This document shows positions 28,005 to 38,985 of a stretch of DNA of 64,000 bases, piece after piece. The stretch is from Hansfordia pulvinata (lineage: Eukaryota > Ascomycota > Sordariomycetes > Xylariales). The notes under the pieces are model-generated. The model worked only from the letters and a program-made list of their open reading frames with translations, was not told the origin of the DNA and searched no databases. The number at the start of each line of letters is the position of its first letter. The first letter of the stretch is position 1. The translations under genes and the position numbers were made by a program. The stretch lies in NCBI GenBank assembly GCA_006538405.1, contig BJKQ01000037.1:35431-99430 (forward strand), in the 5' to 3' direction.

Positions 28005-30939
28005 ATGTTATTATCATCTTTATTATTAATACCTTTAATAGGGGTAATTTTAATATCTAGTAATATAGTTTATTTAGATAAAAATGCAGAGTCAACCAAT
28101 CTAGCCAGCTCTTCACACATGAATAGTTTCTTGAGTACCCCTTCCGGAATTCATCACGCAACAAGTTATTCTTATAAAATAATAGCTTTAGTTACATCTA
28201 TTATAAATTTAGCTATTTCTTTAGTTATATTTATATTATTTGATTTTAGTAATAACCAATACCAATTTGTACAAGAACACTATGATATGAATATTTTTGA
28301 TGTTTATTTAGGTATAGATGGTATATCTATTTATTTTGTATTGTTAACTACTATAATAATGCCTATAGCAATATTATCTAATTGAAATTCTATAACTGAT
28401 AATATAAAATCTTATTTAATAATAATGTTATTATTAGAAACATTATTATTGGCAGTTTTCTTAGTATTAGATATTTTATTGTTTTATATTTTTTTTGAAT
28501 CTATTTTACCTCCTGGTTGAATCTTTGGGAAAGATTCTGAGTGGGATTTACTACCAAATTCCGGGGAACCCCTAAAACTTATGGTACTAAACCTTATATG
28601 AAAATATATAGGTGGCTGAATTAATTACTCAGGTATAGTAACAAGCTATAAGATAAGTGAAAACGAAATGGGTTATCGCGGATCTAAGTCAGTATGGCGG
28701 AGCTTACGCAACCGTAAAATTAATACTGTAAAAGAGCAACGAGTATACGGTAGTAGCATTAGAAACCCACTAAACGGACTAATGTTAAGATGTACTCTAA
28801 AGGACTTCAAAAGAAGTTATCAAGTCAGAATCCCTTCTAACCATTTTAATAATTTAAGACTATATACTACCGATAGTTCTAAAGGAACTTATTCTCAAAT
28901 AGAGGACCTAGATAGCTGCTCAATAAAACCTAACTTTGTTACAGGTTTTACTGATGCAGAAGGAAGTTTTATAGTTAGAATACGTAAAAATCCAAAAGCC
29001 AAAGTAGGTTGAAGTGTAGAAACTAAATTTTCGTTCTGTATACATAAAAAAGATAGAACGATTTTAAACTTAATTCAAACTTTTTTTGGTGGAGTAGGTA
29101 GCATTACTTATGCAAGCGGAAACCTTCTTCATTATCGTATAGCCTCTCTTCACGATTTAATTAATGTTGTATTACCACATTTTGATAAATATCCTTTAAA
29201 TTCTCAAAAAGGAGCTGATTTTATTTTATTCAAGGAAATTGTATTGCTAATGATCAATAGAGAACATTTAACTATTGAGGGTATACAAAAAATTGTAAAT
29301 CTTAGAGCTTCAATAAATTTAGGGGCTTCAGATAGTTTAAACCAAGCTTTCCCTTACACAGTTCCGGTTGAAAGACCTGTTATTAAGGGTATAGTCTTAG
29401 TCGATCCTTACTGATTAGCAGGGTTTGCTAGCGGTGAAGCTTGTTTTTCGGTTTACATCTATAAATCTAAGACAAAGTTAGGAGAAGGCGTTCAATTAAA
29501 ATTTGATTTAGCTCAACACTCTCGAGATTATATGTTACTTAAAAGTATACAAAACAAATTAGGGTTTGGTTCAATTAATAAACATTCTTCTCCGAATGCT
29601 GTTATGCTTAGTGCTACGAAATTCTCAGATTTTATTGAAAATCTTATCCCTTTTTTTGATAAATATAAAATTTTAGGTGTAAAATCTCAAGATTATGAAG
29701 ATTTTAAAAAAGTTGCCCAATTGATGGGGAATAAGGCTCACTTAACTAGGGAAGGGTTAGATAATATACGTTTAATTAAAGCTAATATGAATAGAGGTCG
29801 AACAGAGTTCGAATACCAGGGTTAATTTACGTAGTAGATGCATTTTAAATTATTTTTTTTGTAAGATAAATCTGATCACCTTGTTATTTTTATTGATAGG
29901 TTTATTTGGATCAAGTAATAAAGTAAGAGCTAGTTTTTACTTATTTTTATACACTTTGTTAGGTTCATTGTTTTTATTATTATCTATTTTAACGATGTCT
30001 TCTATAATGGGAACTACAGACTTTGACGCTTTATTTAAAACAAATTTTGATTACACTACACAAATATTTTTATTCTGTGGAATATTTATAGCATTTGCTG
30101 TTAAAACTCCTACAATTTTTTTAAATAATTGATTATTAAAAGCTCATGTAGAATCACCCTTAGGTGGAAGTATTGTTTTAGCAGGTATTGTTTTAAAATT
30201 AAGTTTATATGGTATATTTAGATTAATATTACCTATATTACCTAAAGCATCTTTAGATTATACTTTCATAGTCTTTGTTATAGGTGTAATTACAATAATA
30301 TACGCCAGTTTTAGTACATTAAGAACTACTGATATAAAAGAATTAATAGCTTATAGTTCTGTATCTCATGCAGCTGTTTACTTAATAGGTGTATTTAGTA
30401 ACGTTGTGCAAGGTATAGAGGGTGGTATAATACTAGGATTGGCTCACGGTTTTGTTAGTTCAGGTTTATTTATTTGTGCTGGAGGAGTACTTTACGACCG
30501 TACCGGTACTAGACTTATACACTATTACAGAGGTGTAACTCAAATGATGCCTTTATTCTCTATTTTATTCTTTATATTGTGTTTAGGTAATTGTGGAGCT
30601 CCTCTTACTTTAAATTTTGTTGGAGAGTTTTTAAGCTTATACGGGGTATTTGAAAGATTACCTATTTTAGGTGTATTGGCAAGTACATCTATTGTGTTCT
30701 CAGCTGCCTACACTATATACATGTTTAATAGAATAGCTTTTGGAGGTGCCTTTAGTAAATTCTTCCAACAAAGCTTCACTGATTTAACTAAAAGAGAATT
30801 CTTCATGTTATTGACTTTAGTTGCTTTCACTGTAGTTTTAGGTGTTTACCCTTCTGTTATATTAGACGGATTACACTATAGCGTATCTGGTTTAATCTAT
30901 GGTGCAGGTGCTGATATCTCCAGTATGGTAAGGCCATAA
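28005..30939 (+). CDS. nad4: NADH dehydrogenase subunit 4, two exons
   Basis: Proton-pumping subunit of complex I. Exon 1 is 28005-28514 (starting MLLSSLLLIPLIGVILI, ending ESILPP) and exon 2 is 29881-30939 (starting LLFLLIGLFGSSNKVRASF), together 522 aa. Conserved blocks: NNWLLKAHVESPLGGSIVLA with the transport lysine, SYSSVSHAAVYLIG-type region (IAYSSVSHAAVYLIGVFS), and LAHGFVSSGLFICAGG. An ATG 39 bases upstream in frame (27966) is possible but extends beyond the usual start. The intron sits at the FESILPP site. Confidence 0.96.
28515..29880 (+). mobile_element. nad4 group I intron
   Basis: Inserted after ESILPP. Core segments AATTCCGGGGAACCCCTAAA (28557), ACTCAGGTATAGTAACAAG, ATCGCGGATCTAAGTCAG and GTAAAAGAGCAACGAG all lie upstream of or within the start of the ORF, as in nad1 intron 2 and the atp6 intron. 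Only about 55 bases separate the ORF stop from exon 2. Confidence 0.88.
28668..29825 (+). CDS. LAGLIDADG endonuclease (nad4 intron)
   Basis: A 385-aa homing endonuclease, in frame with exon 1 and with its own ATG at 28668. The first part overlaps the ribozyme core and encodes GYRGSKSVWRSLRNRK, so its N-terminus is dictated by RNA structure. Motif 1 is FVTGFTDAEGSFIVRI near 28936-28982 and motif 2 is WLAGFASGEACFSVYI near 29411-29460. The signatures AHLTREGLDNIRLIKANMNRGR end the protein. It is free of GC repeats and appears intact. Confidence 0.93.
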
Positions 30940-30953
30940 TTTATCTTTATAAT

Positions 30954-30991
<38 letters not shown>

Positions 30992-31332
30992 TTGGGTTAA
31001 GGTTAAGGTTAAGGTTAAGGTTAAAGATAAGCAAGCTCTGGTTTAGTGCCAAATGGTGTACGAAATTATACTACACTATTCTATAGGTAAACCGTAATTG
31101 ATAACCAACAAAAGTTAAATTTTTAGTTTATAACTGGAAGAGGTCTAATTACATATAAGGCTGTTAGGCGAGCTTGCACCTGTTTACATAGGAGAAGAAG
31201 AGCTTGCGAAGACGAATAAGTCAAAACAAAGCAAGCTATAGCTCTCTCTTTTTATATTATACTTCGCTTTATAAAAAGCGCGAATACTTACAATGTAGTA
31301 TTGACAATTTATACTCCCTTTTTAATTAAAAA
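30940..31332. repeat. nad4-atp8 spacer with hexamer array
   Basis: A CCAGAA hexamer array followed by GGTTAA hexamers runs at 30952-31039, the reverse of the 26757 array. AGCTTGC repeats lie near 31168-31230. A GCTTTATAAAAAGCGC sequence near 31269 resembles one near 35200. Confidence 0.7.
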
Positions 31333-31485
31333 ATGCCACAATTAATACCTTTTTACTACGTAAACGAAGTAACTTTTGCTTTTGCTATTATTTTATTAAC
31401 TATTTATATGTTATCTAAATATATATTACCTAGATTTGTTCGTTTATTTTTAGCTCGTACTTTTATATCTAAGTTATTTAACTAA
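31333..31485 (+). CDS. atp8: ATP synthase subunit 8
   Basis: Small membrane subunit of the ATP synthase Fo peripheral stalk. The 50-aa product begins MPQLIPFYYVNEVTFAF, the canonical MPQL start, has one membrane helix (AFAIILLTIYMLSKYI), and a basic C-terminal part LPRFVRLFLARTF. Length is normal for the family. It sits in the standard atp8-atp6 pair, although the pair is separated by about 440 bases of repeat-rich spacer. Confidence 0.96.
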   Translation: MPQLIPFYYVNEVTFAFAIILLTIYMLSKYILPRFVRLFLARTFISKLFN

Positions 31486-31924
31486 TAAAATTAGGAGCAG
31501 GAGAGCTTGCTGGGACGTAGTCAAAACCAGCACTAAAGGGAGGGCATATCCAGAACCAGAACCAGAACCTTGGGTTAAGGTGAAGGTTAAGGATTAGCAA
31601 GCTAAAGCTCCGTTTTGGGGGTTAGCTCGACTACTGATCCTTTGTATAAACAGTAAGCTCTCCTACCTAAGGATAATACTATGTCATAGCAAGCTCGACT
31701 ACGTCACAATAAGTTTTTACTCGAGTTTAAAATTCCCCTTTTAATTAACGAAATTTCGTTATTTTTTTTTTAGCTCTGTCCTTTTTTAAGAATCTATTTT
31801 TCAATTAATCAAAACATATGTCTATATGGATAGGAGCGGAAGCTCCGCACCACAAGATGTTTATATTGAACTTTAGTAATGAACATATGTTTAATTTGAA
31901 TAATATAAGAATAATAATTTTAGA
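31486..31924. repeat. atp8-atp6 spacer with atp6 leader
   Basis: 31501-31610 is a compound repeat array (GAGCTTGC, CCAGAA and GGTTAA hexamers, GCAAGCT). 31740-31905 is the immediate atp6 upstream region, which is duplicated at about 35272-35428. It contains a short ATG frame (31818, MSIWIGAEAPHHKMF) not in frame with atp6. Confidence 0.75.
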
Positions 31925-34745
31925 ATGGAAAATTTTTTATATTTTAACACTGCTCCTGTAGCCGAAACAATTTTAGGGCTAAATAGAGAAATAATTAGTC
32001 CTTTAAATCAATTTGAAATAAGAGATTTATTAAGTTTAGACGCTCCTATTTTAGGTAATTTACATTTATCTATTACTAACATAGGTTTATTCCTTATGAT
32101 AGGTGGATTTTTTATATTAACTTTAAGTCTTTTAAGTACTAACTATAATAAATTAGTAGGTAACAACTGATCTATAAGTCAAGAATCTTTGTACGCTACA
32201 ATACACAGTATTGTTGCTAATCAAATAAACCCTAGAAATGGACAAATGTATTTCCCTTTCATATACGCTTTATTTATATTTATATTAATAAATAACCTTA
32301 TTGGTATGGTTCCTTACAGTTTTGCTAGTACAAGTCATTTTGTATTAACATTTGCATTTAGTTTTAGTATAGTGTTAGGTGCTACAATCTTAGGTTTCCA
32401 AACTCATGGACTTAAATTCTTTTCTTTATTAGTTCCAGCTGGTTGTCCTTTAGCTTTATTACCTTTATTAGTTTTAATAGAGTTTATCTCATACTTGGCC
32501 AGAAATATTTCATTAGGGTTAAGATTAGCCGCTAACATAAAAAGAAGAGATTAGGTGACTCACTCTTATTGTGTTCAAGAGCCAAATTCCGGGGAAATCC
32601 TAAAGCTCTAATAACTAAAGATAATAAGGAAGGCTTATCCGGTTCAGGATTAGCAAGCTCTTCTCTTTTTATCTGGCCTGATTAATGACTCAGGGTATAG
32701 TAATATCATTAGAGATCCTAGTAATAGAAATGGGTGATCGCGGATCTAAGTCAATAATACGTAAATATATTGTTGTAAAAGAGCAACGAGTAGACGGTTC
32801 TTTAGTTACTTATAATTATACTATTCTTAGAGCTTTATGGTTTATTTAGGCTTAAGAATATAATATACATTAATAACTATAAGGTATACTCTAGTCGCCG
32901 GGAAAGCCGGTTCTTATATGAAATTAAGTAATATAAGATTAAAGATACCACAATAGCCTATCCTTAATTATGGCGTAAGCTCTGTTTTACTTTGTTTTTT
33001 TTTTTACGTTATACGTAACGATATCACAACATAAATAGAGAAAAGGGGAGGGGGAGGTAAATATATATTATTATGTATAAGGATTAATATCTTTGTTTAC
33101 AATTTACTTGGTTATTATATAATAAAGTAAAGTAAAATTTAAACGCAATCATGTGCGACCTGCCTTTAAAGAAAGGATAATTTTATGGAGGTTATGCCAA
33201 TATAAATACCTTTAAAGAAAGGATAAAGTTGTGAACGACTTGTATTACTTATGGTGAAATTTTTAAAAACTAATTCCATTTTATTTTCTAATATTAATAT
33301 AAATAAAATTGAAGAGATTATCTGACCACGTAGTTTATACCCACCTATTGTAACTCCAAATTTAGAGCTTGCTGTTTATCCGGGGAAGGCGCAAGCTCGC
33401 GCTCTGGATCATAAGCCAAACAAATTAGGTTACGATAAATTGGGGGGGGGGGTTAGAGCGTTTTCAACTTCATGTGTAGCATGTAAAGATATTTCTTCTA
33501 CAAGTTCTTCATGTTTAGTCGTTTTTAAAGATGCAGACAAAGATAAACTGGATATTTTTAACTTTATTAAAGGTAAATCTGGTATTTATATGTGAACTAA
33601 TAAATTAAATAGTAAAAAATATGTAGGTAGTTCTGTAGATTTAAAACGTAGACTATTAGAGTATTATAATGTAAATAGATTACTTAATGAAAATAGAGGG
33701 AGGGGTACCCCCCCCCGCCTATTAATGTTGCATTATTAAAATACGGATACCATAACTTTAGCCTTACTATTTTAGATATTTGTGATATAGATAATCTTAT
33801 GTCTAGAGAAAAACACTTTTTTGAAGTTTACTCTCCAGAGTATAATATATTAAAAACACCTGGAAGCCCTTCTCGAGGATCTGGGTGAAAACATTCAGAA
33901 GCTGCTATAGAAAATATGCGTACTGCTGCTCTTAAAAGATCTCCAGAAACTTTAGCTAAATTGTCTGCATCTCAATCTATGAAAATTAAAGTTGAAGTGA
34001 CTGATATAGAAACAAATACTTCTATGTCATACCATGCTATAAGAGCGGCTGCTCGTGCATTAGGTATTGATAAAAGATATATAGAACATTATATTTACTT
34101 AAATCAAGATAAACCTGTTTTAGGTAAATATACTTTTAAATTTAAAGATAAACACGCCCAAATTGAAGAACCTAATGTAGGAAAGGTGCAACTTGAAAGG
34201 AATGGTTTATTTACAGAAGACTTAACACAAACTACATATAGTGCTGGCTTAAAAGTTCAAAAAACATCTAAAATAGTTGAGGTTACTAACGTAGAAACTA
34301 AACAAGTTATAATATATCCTTCTATAGGTGCTGCAGCTAGAGTATTAGGGTACCGTCAGGCTAGTATATCTTTATATTTGAAAGAAAATAGAACTAATCC
34401 CTTTAAAGGTATGTATATGTTTAAATTAGTATAAGTTTTGGAGATTAAAAGGGCGGAGCTTTAGCTTGCGCAGCCCATAAGAATTATAGCCCTCCGCTGG
34501 AGCTTGCGCCACACACAAAAGGATGAATTTGTGGACGTTTATCAGGGCATATGCTATTAAACATTTTAGCAGGTTTCACATACAACATAATGACAAGTGG
34601 TATAATATTCTTCTTCTTAGGATTAATACCTTTATCATTTATAATAGCTTTCTCTGGATTAGAGTTAGCTATAGCATTTATACAAGCTCAAGTGTTTGTA
34701 GTTTTATCTAGTAGTTATATAAAAGATGGTTTAGATCTTCATTAA
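31925..34745 (+). CDS. atp6: ATP synthase subunit 6 (a), two exons
   Basis: Proton-channel subunit of ATP synthase Fo. Exon 1 is 31925-32539 (starting MENFLYFNTAP, ending ISLGLRLAANI) and exon 2 is 34539-34745 (starting LSGHMLLNILAGF), giving 273 aa. The essential arginine in SLGLRLAAN and the conserved ELAIAFIQAQVFVVL are present. TGA is read as W in NNWSISQESLY. Exon 2 ends KDGLDLH, as in relatives. The intron splits the highly conserved RLAANI|LSGH. Confidence 0.96.
32540..34538 (+). mobile_element. atp6 group I intron
   Basis: About 2 kb. Core pieces AATTCCGGGGAAATCCTAAA (32583), GACTCAGGGTATAGTAAT, GATCGCGGATCTAAGTCA and GTAAAAGAGCAACGAG lie in the 5' part, matching the nad1 intron 2 and nad4 introns. 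A GIY-YIG gene, now broken, follows. The final 100 bases are the CATAAGAATTATAGCCC / GCTTGCGC repeat module. Confidence 0.87.
33251..34434 (+). pseudogene. GIY-YIG endonuclease, frameshifted by a GC hairpin
   Basis: The GIY-YIG core SGIYMWTNKLNSKKYVGSS lies near 33570-33630 in one frame, which ends just after NENRGRG. The continuation INVALLKYGYHNFSLTILD and all downstream sequence are in another frame (33916-34434 is the largest ATG-led part). Two NUMOD1-like segments, AIRAAARALGIDKRYIEHY and SIGAAARVLGYRQASISLY, remain. The break falls exactly on a GGGAGGGGTACC-C9 hairpin at about 33696-33718, suggesting that insertion of a GC cluster broke the gene. A miscounted C run is the alternative. 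Confidence 0.85.
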
Positions 34746-35271
34746 TTAAGCTTGTATTAATTTTAGGGCGCAAGCTTTAGATTTACATCTTAAAATAATT
34801 ATATAGACTTTTAATTCTAGATTTTAGTAAACTCACCTCATGGATGGGATTGCTTACGCAGGGAAAGGGATTTTTGGTAGAGTACAAGCTCTAAATAAAG
34901 CTCGTAGTTATACTTTAAGGGAGCAAGCTCGGCATCGCCTTTCTTAAGAGGCTTGCAGACACCTTTTGTTTAACTACTTCGCTTCACAAAAAGTACAAAA
35001 AAAGTTTTTTTAACTTATTCTAGCGTTAGGTTATTTAAGGTAGGGGAGGTGAGATTACTCATATAGAATAATAGTTAAACAAATAAGCAAAGGGAGGTGT
35101 TTACTTCTTTTATTACTTCTTTTCTACTTATTGTTGAAAAGTTTATATAAAAGTAGCCGCAAGTTATGGTTTACTCATGATCCTTTTTGTTTTATATTAC
35201 GCTTTGTAGTTTCACCCTAAAAAGCGCGAAGATTTATAGAGTAGTAATATAAGACTTTGGAATTCCCATTT
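34746..35271. repeat. atp6-orf100 spacer
   Basis: Contains GGGCGCAAGCTTTAG near 34765, GAGCAAGCTCGG near 34920, and from about 35190 a weak copy of the sequence before atp8/atp6 (AAAAAGCGCGAA). No gene seen. Confidence 0.55.
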
Positions 35272-35428
35272 AATTCACGAAATTTCGTTATTTTTTAGCT
35301 CTGTCCTTTTTTAAGAATCTATTTTTCAGTTAATCAAAACATATGTCTATATGGATAGGAGCGGAAGCTCCGCACCACAAGATGTTTATATTGAACTTTA
35401 GTAATGAACATATGTTTAATTTGAATAA
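35272..35428 (+). repeat. Direct duplicate of the atp6 leader
   Basis: About 157 bases repeat 31740-31905 with few differences, including CACGAAATTTCGTTATTTT, TAGCTCTGTCCTTTTTTAAG and GGATAGGAGCGGAAGCTCCG. Homology ends after TTTAATTTGAATAA, just before the place where atp6 would start. Confidence 0.9.
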
Positions 35429-35645
35429 AATAAATAAACAAAAAAAAAATTACATGTTTTTAGATTTATATATTATTGCTCCAGTTGCTATTATTATATT
35501 TTGCGCTTTTCAAGGTTTTTTTGGTAATTCTGTTAGAAAGTTTATGCAATTTATTTTGAATCCTATTGTTTTAGAATATTTGGTTATTGTAGGCGCAAGC
35601 TCGGTTATTTGTTTAGTTTTGTATTTTTTGTACTTTTTTAAGTAG
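35343..35645 (+). CDS. Small unknown membrane protein (orf100)
   Basis: Unrecognised. The 100-aa frame starts in the duplicated leader (MSIWIGAEAPHHKMF); a more likely independent start is the later Met of MFLDLYIIAPVAIIIFCAF at about 35455, giving about 63 aa. Two hydrophobic helices are visible (APVAIIIFCAFQGFF and VLEYLVIVGASSVICLVLYF). After the stop, a different frame continues for about 45 codons with GHDLLKPDVNVKDTNIN and one internal TAG, suggesting that the ORF was once longer and is decaying. A GGCGCAAGCTCGG repeat is included in frame near 35591. It may be expressed from the copied atp6 leader. Confidence 0.5.
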   Translation: MSIWIGAEAPHHKMFILNFSNEHMFNLNKINKQKKNYMFLDLYIIAPVAIIIFCAFQGFFGNSVRKFMQFILNPIVLEYLVIVGASSVICLVLYFLYFFK

Positions 35646-37309
35646 TATAGTTGAAGACGGGTCTGCATAGGGCCATGATTTACTTAAACCAGACGTTAAT
35701 GTTAAAGATACTAATATTAATATTAATCATCCAAATGTTAGTGTACCAGCAGATGAACCGCTCAGGGTTGAAAAGTTTATATAAAAATAGGCTTTAATCG
35801 AGGAAGTTTAGCTTACTGTGACGTAGTCGAGCTTGCTGTGACTACGTCAAACCAAAGTATCAGTAGTAAAATTAAAGCAAGAAATTTAGCTCCGCCTCCT
35901 AGTATGTTTTTCTATATACCTTTCCCGAGAGCTTGCGTCCCTTTATATGTACGTAAGCTCTTAATTATACGCTTTTGTGATAATGATAGTAAATATAAGA
36001 GGTAATATGTAAAAAATTACAATTAATGACTGAATTTTATGTTCAGTCTAGTTCCTGTTATTTGTGTGTGTGTGTGTAGGTACCTCTCATGCAAGCTCGA
36101 TTTCGTGTATCTAAACCTTTATGTAAAAGGGGTGGTAGAACCAGTATATGAGCTTGCAAATCCTGAACTTTCGGTTATATAGGCTGGCAGAGCTTGCGGA
36201 TCTTTAACCTTAACCTTAACCTTAACCCAAGGTTCTGGTTCTGGTTCTGAAGAGTTTACACACGGATGGGGGGGGGTACCCCCCCCCCCCCGCCTTTATT
36301 AAGGAGGACGGAACCTAACCCCTCTTTTTCAGAACTAGTAATATTTTACCCCTATTTATATTTAGGTAAAGTGTAGCTAAATATTGAAATGTCCGTATAT
36401 ATATACTGCTAAATGTAAATTTTAGGTCTTAAGAAGAAAATTTTTTGAATTATTAGATAACTTTTATCGAAGGTGGGTTATCCGGGGGGAGGGTCGTCAG
36501 AAGGTGGGCTGGTGGAGCGGTTCCTTGTGAGGCGTATCCTCCGGATCAGCAAGCTCTGCTCTCATGAATTTCGCGCAGCCAGCCCACCTTCCCGGGCAGA
36601 CCCTCTACCAGCCTCCTTAAAATATTAACTTTCGAACGAGCTTGTCAAAGCTTACATTTTTAGTTTCATTTAGAAAGAACTAGTAACAAGAAATAGCTTA
36701 CCATTATTCAAAGCTTTAATTAAGTGTGCAAAATTTAGCCTCCTTATGTAGGGGCTAACCTGGTAGGAAAATACCACCCTTAACAGAAAAACTCCTCCCC
36801 CCCCAGTAAGATATAGCTTTCGGAGTTTTATTTTTATATGTATGATTATTACCTAGCTTGAGGATGTTATATAGAAAGTTTTAGTATAGCTAGTTTACCG
36901 TTAGATGATTATATGGTTTTTGGAGTAGGAGAGCTTGCGGTTTATCCAAAGGATCAGTAGTCAAAACCAGCACAAAAATAAGATATGATAATATTAGGAG
37001 CAGGAGAGCTTGCTGTGACGTAGTTAAACCTAGCAAGCTATAGTTCCACCCAAAACCAAGCAAGTTCTTCTTATGAGCTAAATTATTAGGGGGATACAGG
37101 CTTGTAGATGGCAGGAGGTACTCCTTGCCATTCTTTGCCCTCCACCCGGGTTAGTTAGGTTTATTCTTTTTTTTTTGTTTTTAATATAAAGATAATAAAT
37201 TTAAATATTAAGCTAAATAAAAAGATATAATCTTAAAAATTCATTAACATATATAGTTTATAGTAACAGAGGTTTTTAATTTAAGGTAAAAACTTGAATT
37301 ACTTTGTTT
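35646..37309. repeat. orf100-rns spacer, repeat-rich
   Basis: Starts with a decayed coding remnant (35644-35785). Then: GAGCTTGCTGTGACTACGTC near 35828, a TG microsatellite near 36064, a compound hexamer array and G/GGTACC/C hairpin at 36188-36292, a roughly 90-base element near 36500-36590 shared with 40870 and 42340, and GATCCTTTGGATAAACAGC-type units. No intact gene seen. Confidence 0.7.
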
Positions 37310-38985
37310 TATATTTAGATGAGTTTGGTGATGGCTCTGATTGAACGCTGTCTAAATGCTTGACACATGCTAATCGAACGTTTAATTTAATAAATCAAGG
37401 CTATAATACCTGAGTAGCTTTTGATTGCTGATCCTTTGGATAAACAGCAAGCTCTGCTCTCAGCAAGCTATAGCTATGAATTATTTTATTAAAAGTGGTG
37501 TACAGGTGAGTATAGAATTTCGGCCTAACTTAAAGTAAGGGACAGATCCCTTATATAAAAAAGGTGAAAATGTAAGAAAACAAATAAATTTGAATTTTCT
37601 TAACTTAGCCGCTTTAAGAGGATCTAAGAATATTCGTCGAGATAAGTAGTTGTTAAAGTTAATTACTTAACAAGCTTTAATTCTCGTAGTCGTAACTGAA
37701 AGGTTGATCGACCACACTGGGTCTGAAAAAACCCCAGGGCAAGTGAGTACAGCAGTGAGGAATCTTGGTCAATGGCCTAACGGCTGAACTGGTAATTTAG
37801 AAGAATGGATAGTATATTACCTAGTAAAATAGATAGAAAGGTTAAAGGAGTTTATACTCCGTACTACATAATTGATGAATCAAATAAAATTCTTATTGTA
37901 TTATTGATTATGACGATATACATATTATGCCTTGACCAATTACGTGCCAGCAGTCGCGGTAATACGTAAGAGGCTAGTGTTATTCATCATTAATAGGTTT
38001 AAAGGGTACTCAGACGGTAAAAAAGCTCTAATACGGGTACGATTTTACTAGAGTTATATGTGAGGAGGTAGTACCTGAGGTGTAGAGTCAATATTTGTTA
38101 ATACCTTAGGGACTGGTACTTGGCGAAGGCGACCTCTTATGTAATAACTGACGTTAAAGGACGAAGGCACAGAGCACAAACAGGATTAGATACCCTAGTA
38201 GTCTTTGCAGACAATGCTGAATGCCATAGATAAGATATAAATTTTTGTTTATAAATGAAAGTGAAAGCATTCCACCTCAAGAGTAATGTGGCAACGCAGG
38301 AACTGAAATCACTAGACCGTTTCTGACACCAGCAGTGAAGTATGTTATTTAATTCGATGACCCACGAAAAACCTTACCACAACTTGAATGTTATCTGGCA
38401 AGGCAGGCGAGTGTAAGCTCTGTTCTGCCTAATTTAAAAGGTTTTAAATTAAGCCTACAGATATCACAAGTGTTGCACGGCTGTTTTCAGTTAATGTTGT
38501 GAAATTGCGGATGCGTCCGTGTAATTAACGAATACCTGAACTTTATTTGTAAATTATTAATATAAAGTGTTACTTTGACCACATAGATCGGTCAGGATAA
38601 GCAGGAATAAGACAAGTCATCATGGCCTAAATGTTGTGGGCTATAGACGTGCTGCATATACCTAGACAAAGAGATGCGATTATGCGAGTTTGAGCTAATC
38701 TCCAAAATAGGAAAAAATACGAAAATGGATTGTAGTCTGAAATTCGGCTGCATGAATAAGAAATTGCTAGTAATCGTGAATCACCATGTCACGGTGAATT
38801 ACACTTCGGATTGGTACTAACCACTCGTCACATGCTGAAAGGAGTTTTCGCAATAAGTTTGCTTTTTTATTATAAGTACGTAAATGAAAGGATTTAGACC
38901 TTATAGTAGGATTCCTCGTATGCGCGGCTCTGATTAGTGTTAAGTCGAAATACGGTTCGTGTAGCGGAAGTTGCACGGGAATAAT
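37310..38985 (+). rRNA. rns: Small subunit ribosomal RNA
   Basis: Decoding RNA of the mitochondrial ribosome. Universal segments are present in order: 5' GGCTCTGATTGAACGCTG (about 37334), the 530 loop GTGCCAGCAGTCGCGGTAAT (37944), GGATTAGATACCCTAGTAGT (about 38183), AATTCGATGACCCACG (about 38350), the decoding-site region near 38745-38785, and 3' GGTTCGTGTAGCGGAAG (about 38953). Variable regions hold mobile repeats, such as GGATAAACAGCAAGCTCTGC near 37439 and a small one near 38405. Ends are approximate. Confidence 0.95.
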
